Source of the DNA: an uncultured Pirellulaceae bacterium
Lineage (GTDB): Bacteria > Planctomycetota > Planctomycetia > Pirellulales > Pirellulaceae
Length of the DNA: 61,100 nucleotides
Assembly: GCA_937944405.1 (NCBI GenBank)
Contig: CALDYR010000044.1
Span: 1 to 61,100 of the forward strand
Direction: 5' to 3'
In this document: piece by piece, positions 54,280 through 61,100 of the stretch
Position numbering within the stretch: the stretch's first letter is position 1
How the letters are laid out: every line of letters starts with the position of its first letter
Notes under the pieces: model-generated
Seen by the model: the letters and a program-made list of their open reading frames with translations, nothing else
Told to the model about the DNA's origin: nothing
Database searches by the model: none
Made by a program: the position numbers and the translations under genes

Positions 54280-54960
54280 ATGTTTAAATCAGTTTTAGCA
54301 TTAAAGTACTGTGCTGCCGCCATTGTTGCCGTGCTGATGGCCGGGGTTTCGCTCGCCCAGTGCAGTAGCTGTGGTGGCGAAACGAGTTTTGGTTTCCCTG
54401 GTCCCTCTTGCGGGGCGTGTTCGACGGGACAAGGCAATTTTGCCGGCGGTCACGCTCATGGGGAAGTCCTCAAGGCCAGAATTGAACATGCTCAAGAAAT
54501 CGATGCACAAGTAATCGCGCGAAATGCAGCTTGGCCGAAGCCGTTTAATTGCGGCAGCCGAAATCTTTTCGCGGCCTACTGGCAACCGATCACACGCGCC
54601 GGTTTCGCAGACCAAAACACATTAAGCGCCGTTCACTTCGGTGAAAATGGAAAGTTAACGAAATACGGTCAACATCAGATCGCCGGTATTCTTCGAAACA
54701 TGCCGCAGCAGCACAAAGTCATTTACGTCCAACGCGACGTCGACGAAGCAACGTCGATGGCTCGTTTGAACCAAGTCCAACAATTGGTCGGCACTTGGTA
54801 CGGGCAAAACGGCCGAGTCGCGTTTTCAGATCGCAACCCAATCATTCAAAACGGTTTGCGTGCCGAAAACATTTCCAACGGATACAACGCCGCATTGCCT
54901 GTGCCAACCATTCCTATTGCTGACGGACAGTCGTCGATCGCTTCTTCCATCGGCAACTAA
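54280..54960 (+). CDS. secreted protein of unknown function with Cys-rich N-terminus
   Basis: I do not recognise the family. From ATG 54280, with GGAG eight bases upstream, there are 226 residues. A signal peptide (residues ~1-27, ending VSLAQ) is followed by a short Cys-rich stretch (CSSCGGE, then SCGACS) and a hydrophilic globular part with IYVQRDVDEATSMARL, which could be alpha-helical. It has no enzyme motif. A GTG three codons upstream is an alternative start. A strong intrinsic terminator lies 95 bp downstream, so it is a single-gene transcript. Confidence 0.7.
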   Translation: MFKSVLALKYCAAAIVAVLMAGVSLAQCSSCGGETSFGFPGPSCGACSTGQGNFAGGHAHGEVLKARIEHAQEIDAQVIARNAAWPKPFNCGSRNLFAAYWQPITRAGFADQNTLSAVHFGENGKLTKYGQHQIAGILRNMPQQHKVIYVQRDVDEATSMARLNQVQQLVGTWYGQNGRVAFSDRNPIIQNGLRAENISNGYNAALPVPTIPIADGQSSIASSIGN

Positions 54961-55325
54961 GCCAATCATACGCGCGTTTTTGACACGCTTCGCGTTCAAG
55001 CGCGCAGTAAAAACGAACGCCCGAAGACGGCGATTCAAGCAACGTAGAATCTAATAAAAGCGGGCTCGAAAACGAGCCCGCTTTTATTTTTTCTTTTGCG
55101 CTGCGTATCGTGTTTGTTCGGTTCCCCTGCCCCGCTGGTTCTTCGGTGAATGAAGTTGGCTTGCCCCCTCCCATTGTTGAGCCATCCCCACCAAATGGAG
55201 AGGTTCGTAGGCATCCCACAGCGATACCCACCACCCAATTAAACTCCACCAGAACCATGCCGCTTGCCGTTCTCTAACGCGGTTGTTCTTGGGCCGATCG
55301 ATACTCCAATCGATTGGCCCAAGAA
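54961..55325. other. intergenic region with terminator and long hairpin
   Basis: This lies between the convergent secreted-protein gene and leuD. It holds an intrinsic terminator (55056-55090) and an 18-bp stem hairpin (55285-55326). I see no gene. Confidence 0.55.
55056..55090 (+). terminator. strong intrinsic terminator, probably bidirectional
   Basis: The perfect 13-bp stem AAAAGCGGGCTCG / CGAGCCCGCTTTT with loop AAAA is followed by ATTTTTTC on the plus strand. On the minus strand the stem is followed by TTTTATTAGATT, so it could also stop a transcript from leuD. Confidence 0.9.
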
Positions 55326-55326
55326 C
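55285..55326 (-). other. 18-bp stem hairpin overlapping the leuD stop
   Basis: Arms GTTCTTGGGCCGATCGAT and ATCGATTGGCCCAAGAAC pair at 17 of 18 positions around the loop ACTCCA. The right arm begins at the leuD stop codon (55328-55326). No T-tract follows on the minus strand, so it is not a classical terminator. A role in 3'-end protection or processing of leuCD mRNA is inference. Confidence 0.75.
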
Positions 55327-55913
55327 TACCGGTTGCCCTGTTCGTATTGGGAGATTTTGTCTTCGTGCCGCAGGGTCAGCGCGATATGGTCGAGCCCCTC
55401 AAGAAAGCACTGTCGGCGATAGGCGTCAATTTCGAAACCGGCGTTGAACCCATCGCCGTCGGTTACGACGTTTCTCTCAAGGTCAACCGAGATTTGATAG
55501 CCTTCTTGATTGGCAACTTTTCGGTGAATCGTTTCGACCTGCGCCGTGGTCAACACCACTGGCAGGACACCATTTTTTGAACAGTTATTGTAAAAAATAT
55601 CGGCGAAGGATTCGGCAATCACACACCGGAAACCATAATCGTCCAACGCCCAGACCGCATGTTCGCGGCTCGACCCGTTACCGAAATTCTGCCGCGCAAC
55701 CAGCACCGAAGCGCCGTTAAATCGCGGTCGGTTAAGTTCGAATTCGTTATTGACCGTTCCATCAGGATGGAATCGCCAATCGAAAAATAAGTACTGACCA
55801 AAACCGGTGCGTTCAATTCGTTTCAAGAATTGCTTGGGGATGATTTGGTCGGTATCGACGTTGGATCGGTCCATCGCCGCAACGACGCCGGTGTGCTTGA
55901 TAAATGCTTGCAT
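55326..55913 (-). CDS. leuD: 3-isopropylmalate dehydratase small subunit
   Basis: LeuD pairs with LeuC to isomerise 2-isopropylmalate to 3-isopropylmalate in leucine synthesis. Of 195 residues, the swivel-domain hallmarks are DRSNVDTDQIIPKQFLKR near the start and LVARQNFGNGSSREHAVWAL, with the usual AESFADIFYNNCSKNGVLPV. Length and motifs are complete. It starts at ATG, 155 bp behind leuC on the same strand. An 18-bp stem hairpin begins right at its stop. Confidence 0.96.
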   Translation of the reverse strand: MQAFIKHTGVVAAMDRSNVDTDQIIPKQFLKRIERTGFGQYLFFDWRFHPDGTVNNEFELNRPRFNGASVLVARQNFGNGSSREHAVWALDDYGFRCVIAESFADIFYNNCSKNGVLPVVLTTAQVETIHRKVANQEGYQISVDLERNVVTDGDGFNAGFEIDAYRRQCFLEGLDHIALTLRHEDKISQYEQGNR

Positions 55914-56068
55914 GTTTTAGATGTTGGTTAAATGATGGGATGGCAGGTTTACCGTCCGCCAGATTTTCTGGAGGCAGTCACAGGAAAAATCAGCTCCAAA
56001 TCGCGCCCTCGGCTTGGATGAACGACCGAGCTTCATCGTGAAGTCGATCCTTCTGGAGCACGTTGGAG

Positions 56069-57484
56069 CTAAACCTTAAAATCCCAGTTTCGGATATCGA
56101 CGAAATGGCCCTTAACGGCCGCCGCGGCCGCCATTTCGGGAGAAACCAAATGCGTTCGTCCGCCGCGCCCTTGCCGGCCTTCGAAGTTTCGGTTGCTGGT
56201 GGAGGCACAACGTTGACCAGGTTCGAGCTTATCCGGATTCATCGCTAAACACATGCTGCAGCCGGCCTCACGCCATTCAAATCCGGCCGCTAAAAACACC
56301 TTATCCAGCCCTTCCTGTTCGGCTTGCCGTTTAACGACGCCGCTACCGGGGACAATCATGCCCTGCACCGACGATGCAATTCGATACCCCTTGACCACTT
56401 CAGCCGCGGCACGCAGGTCTTCGATGCGCGAGTTTGTACATGAGCCAATGAAAACCCGATCAATCCCGATACTCTCCATCGGTTGACCGGGTTTCAGCTC
56501 CATGTATTGGATCGCTAATTCGGCGGATTGACGATCATTGGGATCCGCAATTTGGGCAGGGACTGGGACATTGGAATTCACCGAAGTGACTTGGCCTGGG
56601 TTGGTGCCCCAAGTAATTTGCGGGGCGATATCGGCGGCATCGAAGATCTCGGTTCTATCGTACTCAGCCCCCGGATCGGTAGGCAGCGCCTTCCATTTTG
56701 CGACCGCAGCTTCAAAATCGACAGGAGCGTGGGCGCGGCCCTTGAGGTATTCAAACGTGGTGTCGTCGGGAGCAATCATGCCCGCTCGCGCCCCGCCTTC
56801 GATCGACATATTGCAGATCGTCATACGTTGCTCCATCGACAAAGCACCGATCGCCTGACCGGTGTATTCGATCACGTATCCGGTACCGCCGGCGGTCGAG
56901 ATCTGGCCGATCAGATACAGCACGAGGTCTTTCGAAGTAACGCCCTTGGCTAACGTGTTGTTAAAACGTGCTTCCATGGTTTTGGGACGCGTTTGCAGCA
57001 ACGTCTGCGTGGCCATCACGTGTTCGACTTCGCTGGTACCGATACCGAAAGCCAAAGCGCCGAAAGCGCCATGGGTGGATGTGTGCGAATCCCCGCAGAC
57101 AATCGTCATCCCCGGTTGAGTCAACCCTAGCTCCGGGCCGATGACGTGGACGATGCCCTGATTGGCATCGTCAAGATCGTAGAGTTTGACATCAAACTGG
57201 CGACAGTTATCGCGCAAGGTCTGGATTTGTTGTTTGGAGATCGGGTCAACGATAGGCAGCGACCGGTCGGTGGTAGGAACGTTATGGTCCTGGGTGGCAA
57301 CCGTTAGCTCAGGACGCCGGAGTTTGCGTCCGGCCAGCCTCAGGCCTTCGAAAGCTTGAGGGCTGGTGACTTCGTGGACCAAATGAAGGTCGATGTAGAG
57401 CATGGTTTGTTTGCCGGGTTCGTCATAAACGACGTGCTGATCCCAGATCTTCTCGAACATGGTGCGCGGTTTGGCGGCGATCAT
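56069..57484 (-). CDS. leuC: 3-isopropylmalate dehydratase large subunit
   Basis: LeuC carries the [4Fe-4S] cluster and most of the active site. The 471 residues contain [22 protein letters not shown], the three cluster cysteines in IGSCTNSR and in GCSMCLAMN, and [22 protein letters not shown] near the end. A ribosome-binding sequence GGAAG lies 5 bases before the ATG, supporting the full-length start. leuD follows downstream. Leucine-pathway partners leuA and leuB are not in this window. Confidence 0.97.
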   Translation of the reverse strand: MIAAKPRTMFEKIWDQHVVYDEPGKQTMLYIDLHLVHEVTSPQAFEGLRLAGRKLRRPELTVATQDHNVPTTDRSLPIVDPISKQQIQTLRDNCRQFDVKLYDLDDANQGIVHVIGPELGLTQPGMTIVCGDSHTSTHGAFGALAFGIGTSEVEHVMATQTLLQTRPKTMEARFNNTLAKGVTSKDLVLYLIGQISTAGGTGYVIEYTGQAIGALSMEQRMTICNMSIEGGARAGMIAPDDTTFEYLKGRAHAPVDFEAAVAKWKALPTDPGAEYDRTEIFDAADIAPQITWGTNPGQVTSVNSNVPVPAQIADPNDRQSAELAIQYMELKPGQPMESIGIDRVFIGSCTNSRIEDLRAAAEVVKGYRIASSVQGMIVPGSGVVKRQAEQEGLDKVFLAAGFEWREAGCSMCLAMNPDKLEPGQRCASTSNRNFEGRQGRGGRTHLVSPEMAAAAAVKGHFVDIRNWDFKV

Positions 57485-57728
57485 TTTTCTTCCGATTTCT
57501 TAGCTTTTATACGAGCGCGGTTCTTCAAAAAAAACAAAAACCTGCGTGCAGTCGACATGATAAACCGGCGCACGACAAGCTTCCAGCCTGCCTCCGCCAC
57601 AAGAGACGCCAATAGGTTGTGTCGACCGCCAAATTGAAAGCCTGCGTTTAAGGGACGCCTATCATACCCCGCCGCCTTGATCTAATATCTGCTGGTGTAA
57701 ATTTCTGTCCGAATCCCGAGCAATTTCC

Positions 57729-58550
57729 ATGTTGTTATTTGCTGAAGCCGTTGAATCGGCCGCTCCGATTTCCCAATTCATCCAAGTCGTCATTTTAGCG
57801 ATCGTGCAGGGAATTGCCGAATTCCTGCCGATTAGCTCTTCGGGGCATCTGAATGTCTTTCAGTCCTTGATGGGGAAGCTTTCAGAATCGGCAGAACTCA
57901 ATATCGTGTTGCACTTTGGCACGCTGTTGGCGATCGTCGGGTTTTATTGGAAACGCATTTTGGCGCTGTTAAGCTCCGATCGCCGAGTGATTCCGATGCT
58001 GATTGTGGGAACCGTCCCGGCAGCGATTATCGGAATCTACTTAAAAAAAATGCATGAACCTTTACTGTCCAATACGTTGCTCTCTGGGCTGATGTTTCCA
58101 ATCACCGGTATCATGCTGATCGTGTTGTCAAAATTAAAATCTGGCGACAAAGAATATGCGAAAATGAATTACAAAACCGTGATCCTGATCGGACTGGCGC
58201 AGTCCTTCGCGCTGCTGCCGGGCATATCGCGCAGCGGTTCGACGATCGTGATGGGATCGTTGTTGGGGCTCAGTCGGCAATCAGCGGCAACCTTCTCTTT
58301 CCTGCTGGCCATTCCTGCGATCTTGGGCGCCACGGTGCTCGAACTGAAAGACATCGTCGACGCCGGTGGTACCGAAACGCCAATGGTCCCCTTGCTGGCG
58401 GGACTGGTGATCGCCTTTGCCGTGGGCTGGGTTTCGCTGTCGTATCTAGTGAAATGGCTGGAAGCTGGAAAGCTCCACTGGTTCGCGTATTATTTGATTC
58501 CCTTCGGGATTGTCGTGGTGGTGTGGCAACTTCTTCCCCGCACGCTTTAA
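57729..58550 (+). CDS. uppP: undecaprenyl-diphosphatase
   Basis: UppP (BacA) dephosphorylates undecaprenyl diphosphate at the membrane to recycle the lipid carrier. This 273-residue polytopic protein has both conserved motifs: VQGIAEFLPISSSGHL (residues ~25-40) and LLPGISRSGSTIVMGSLLGLSR (near 160-182), where the Glu/Ser and Arg residues form the catalytic site. About eight membrane segments are visible. Length is normal. Its presence implies a lipid-II-type or other polyprenyl-linked envelope pathway. ligA follows on the same strand 45 bp later. Confidence 0.96.
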   Translation: MLLFAEAVESAAPISQFIQVVILAIVQGIAEFLPISSSGHLNVFQSLMGKLSESAELNIVLHFGTLLAIVGFYWKRILALLSSDRRVIPMLIVGTVPAAIIGIYLKKMHEPLLSNTLLSGLMFPITGIMLIVLSKLKSGDKEYAKMNYKTVILIGLAQSFALLPGISRSGSTIVMGSLLGLSRQSAATFSFLLAIPAILGATVLELKDIVDAGGTETPMVPLLAGLVIAFAVGWVSLSYLVKWLEAGKLHWFAYYLIPFGIVVVVWQLLPRTL

Positions 58551-58595
58551 AACAATGGCCCACGTTCGGCCCGTGTCCTGTATCCCCCCATCCCC

Positions 58596-60713
58596 ATGAA
58601 AAATAAGAAAACTGCGTTAGATCCCGAAGCAAAAGATCTTGAGCGCGTCATCGCGCACTTAGACACGCAGTACGAACAGGGCGAAGACTGCACCCATCCG
58701 GACACTGGCATTCCGATCTCTGACGGTGAGTATGACGCGCTGCGGAGACGGCTGAGGGAACTCAGCCCCAACAGCGAAGTTTTCGCAACCGCGACGGCCT
58801 CAAAGGTCGTTACCGCTGCGGCTAAAGTGGTCCACGACCCGCCGCTGACCTCGATCGAAAAAGCCAGCCACGAAGACAGGGACGTGCAAGAACAGCAGCT
58901 GTTCAAATGGCTGACCAGCCGGACCCGAATCGCCGATGTCCCGTCAGCGGAATTCGAAACGATGGCCATTGCGGGTAAGATTTATAAAAACCAGCCCATC
59001 AACTTGGACGCTGAAGAGTTTTATCTGGCCTATAAACTGGACGGAGTTGCGATCGGGTTGTACTACGTTGATGGCATCCTGAGCCAAGCGGGGCTTCGAC
59101 CAAGAGACGGAATCAATGGCGAAGACGTAACCCAACAGTGCCAATATGTTGCCGGTATTCCGCAAACGTTAAACCAGCCGGTCACATGTTCGATTCGTGG
59201 AGAACTGATCTGCAAACTGTCCGATTTCCGGCAGGTGCAACAGGAACTTGAGTCCGCCGGAGAGAAACTCCGCGCCAACCCACGCAACCACGCCGCCGGC
59301 GGAATTCGGCAGTTCAAACATCCGGAAAAAACGAAATCGATGCAACTGAGCTTCATTGCTTACACGATCGAAGCACTCGCCGCCCCACCGTATAAGACCG
59401 AAATCCAACGGGCCGACTTCTGCCGACAGCATCTGGGCGTGCCTTACATCACGACCGAACCTTTTCGTTTTGAGCGGCTCCAAGAGCTTGAAGATGCTAT
59501 CGAACAGCTTGATTTTGAAGTCGATGGTGTTGTGATCGGAGTCAATAATCTAGAAGACCAAGAACAATTAGGCCGTCACGGGGATCCGCGCACCGGCAAC
59601 CCCAAAGGGAAAATCGCGTGGAAATTTCGCGAGGAAGAAGCCCACCCGATCATCCAGGAAATCCAATGGCAAACCGGTCGCACCGGCAAAATAGTCGGGG
59701 TGGCGATCTTTGATCCGGTGCGGTTGGCCGGGACGAATGTTTCCCGCGCGACGTTGCACAATGCGGGATTCATTCAACGTAACCAAATTACGATCGGATC
59801 GACCATCGCCGTTCGAAAGGCGGGGAAAATCATCCCCAAAGTCACGTCCGTGATTGCCGGACGGGGAGAACTTGAGTTTCCCAAAACCTGCGGGGCGTGC
59901 GGGGCTGATACGGAACTGCAAACCGGCGGAACCGAAGAAATGTTGCAGTTGATATGTCCCAACTCTGACTGTTCGGCTCAGAATATCAGTGCGCTTTGTC
60001 ATTACCTCTCCACGTTGGGGGTGTTGGGGTTGGGAGAGAGCCGCGTTACCCAGCTGGTCGAAGGCGGAAAGGTTTCCACGCCGGCCGATTTCTACCGACT
60101 TACAATCGATGACGCGATGGAAACTGGTTTGACGATTCGACAGTCAGCCCTCGCGGTGGCCGCGGTGAGAATGATCGCAGCCCCGGACAAACTGCCATTG
60201 GAGGAACTGGAAGCCGCGATCAAACAATCGGTAAGGGGCAGGATTGCGATTCCGCTGTGGCAGTTGTTTGCTTCTTTTGGAATAGGATCGGCCGGTAAAG
60301 CCGCTGGTAAAGCACTGGCCGACCATTTCGGATCCTTTGAGAAAATCCGTTCGGCGTCGGTTGAAGATTTAGAATCGGTCGAGGATGTGGGAGAAATTAC
60401 CGCGGTGGCGATTCGAGAATACTTGGACGAAAACGCGCGCGATGTCGACGATCTTTTACAATTCATTGAACCCACCGTTATCGCAACCGGCGGGTCTCTA
60501 GAGGGGCAAGTCTTTTGTTTCAGCGGCGGTTTCCCCGAAGGAAAAAAACACTGGGAAGCAGAGGTCGAATCGCGCGGAGGAAAATGCTCGGGAAGTGTTT
60601 CCCAAAAGACCGCCTTCTTGGTCGCAGGTTCTGGCTCGGGATCCAAGAGCGCAAAAGCCGAAAAACTAGGGATTCCGATCATTACCACCCAAGAACTGCA
60701 ACGCATGTTTTAA
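58596..60713 (+). CDS. divergent NAD-dependent DNA ligase (LigA-like)
   Basis: This is an NAD+-dependent DNA ligase-type enzyme of 705 residues. The parts appear in order: an N-terminal domain with DGEYDALRRRL; the adenylation lysine Lys147 in YKLDGVAIGLYY; RPRDGINGEDVT; RGELICKLSDF; VDGVVIGVNN; an OB-fold (GKIVGVAIFDPVRLAGT); a Cys4 zinc finger (CGAC, then CPNSDC); helix-hairpin-helix repeats; and a C-terminal BRCT domain. It departs from standard LigA in several places: LRPRDG replaces TRGDG, the PMLSL motif reads PPLTSIEK, and about 30 extra residues precede the catalytic Lys. It could be the main ligase of this lineage or a second copy. It lies 45 bp behind uppP. Confidence 0.85.
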   Translation: MKNKKTALDPEAKDLERVIAHLDTQYEQGEDCTHPDTGIPISDGEYDALRRRLRELSPNSEVFATATASKVVTAAAKVVHDPPLTSIEKASHEDRDVQEQQLFKWLTSRTRIADVPSAEFETMAIAGKIYKNQPINLDAEEFYLAYKLDGVAIGLYYVDGILSQAGLRPRDGINGEDVTQQCQYVAGIPQTLNQPVTCSIRGELICKLSDFRQVQQELESAGEKLRANPRNHAAGGIRQFKHPEKTKSMQLSFIAYTIEALAAPPYKTEIQRADFCRQHLGVPYITTEPFRFERLQELEDAIEQLDFEVDGVVIGVNNLEDQEQLGRHGDPRTGNPKGKIAWKFREEEAHPIIQEIQWQTGRTGKIVGVAIFDPVRLAGTNVSRATLHNAGFIQRNQITIGSTIAVRKAGKIIPKVTSVIAGRGELEFPKTCGACGADTELQTGGTEEMLQLICPNSDCSAQNISALCHYLSTLGVLGLGESRVTQLVEGGKVSTPADFYRLTIDDAMETGLTIRQSALAVAAVRMIAAPDKLPLEELEAAIKQSVRGRIAIPLWQLFASFGIGSAGKAAGKALADHFGSFEKIRSASVEDLESVEDVGEITAVAIREYLDENARDVDDLLQFIEPTVIATGGSLEGQVFCFSGGFPEGKKHWEAEVESRGGKCSGSVSQKTAFLVAGSGSGSKSAKAEKLGIPIITTQELQRMF

Positions 60714-61100
60714 GCGCGCAACCGCTGAATCATGAGCCTAAGATCTATTCTCGAATTCCTGAAGAATTCCGACAGTTGCCTGTTGACCAGATTCGGGCAT
60801 CCTCTATACTTCTGCCCACATCGCTGATGAAGAGTTCGACAGAACAAGCATTGGGTGACACGCGATGGAACTGAGTTCGCCCCAGTAATGCTTTTCTTCA
60901 AAATTCGAGTGTCGAACCGGTTGACGAAAGCCGACTGATTACTAAAATCTCGAAACCTGACACGAAGCCAGTTTCAAAAACTCAGCTTCCTCTGCTCTGG
61001 GAAAAACATCAAGGCCACAAAGTTGGCTGTGATAAGCGTTGCTAAGGCGTGTGAAGTGTCGATGCAAGGCAATGTTTATCACTCTCAATTTTGAAACTTT
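60714..61100. other. right window end, no supported gene
   Basis: I see no gene, RNA or terminator with confidence. GAATTC occurs twice within 17 bp at 60752-60768. The next gene must lie outside the window. Confidence 0.4.

Overview
The window reads as a chromosomal segment of a planctomycete, most likely of the Pirellulaceae. Several features point there: many secreted proteins of unknown function; an FG-GAP/UnbV/TPR lipoprotein; a Tat-exported Gfo/Idh/MocA oxidoreductase; a PQQ-propeller protein; a PqqD-M50-HlyD fusion; a membrane protein ending in leucine-rich repeats; an L9 protein with a basic N-terminal extension; and loosely packed genes with few true operons. This assignment rests on gene content and family knowledge. 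No rRNA, tRNA, CRISPR array, complete insertion sequence or prophage is visible.

Layout. 0.3-6.4 kb: gltB-gltD (glutamate synthase) on the minus strand, with a 16-bp tandem repeat abutting the gltD stop. 7-12.4 kb: a thioredoxin-like protein, a Cys-rich secreted protein, the Gfo/Idh oxidoreductase, a small secreted Gln/Asn/Gly-rich protein and rsgA. 13-25.8 kb: a PAS-GAF-receiver protein, a 1414-residue FG-GAP/UnbV/TPR lipoprotein converging on a 1329-residue TPM-like coiled-coil membrane protein, and an aminoglycoside-phosphotransferase-fold kinase followed by a DUF2293 protein. 26-32 kb: eno divergent from ribE-rsmA, a polytopic membrane/LRR protein and a broken acetyltransferase gene.

32.5-37.7 kb holds the conserved information-processing cluster rplY-pth-rpsF-ssb-rplI-dnaB on the minus strand, without the rpsR that usually lies between ssb and rplI. 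38.3-44.6 kb, plus strand: a GroES-like protein, an M42 aminopeptidase, a PQQ-propeller protein and the PqqD-M50-HlyD fusion, with a small HExxH protein on the other strand. 45-52.4 kb: a DEAD-box helicase with a DbpA-type RNA-binding domain, a small membrane protein, a GH117 glycosidase, and a transporter followed by a decayed HlyD gene. 52.7-60.7 kb: proC, a small secreted protein, leuC-leuD, uppP and a divergent NAD-dependent DNA ligase.

The most unusual non-coding content is a dispersed ~33-bp intergenic repeat (three good copies plus fragments) that keeps the same reading frame, three unrelated tandem repeats that all have a 16-bp period, a 134-bp MITE-like inverted-repeat element flanked by CTAG, and strong hairpins behind eno and leuD. 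Two genes are visibly inactivated: the acetyltransferase by a one-base insertion plus a stop, and the HlyD gene by loss of its 5' half plus a frameshift.
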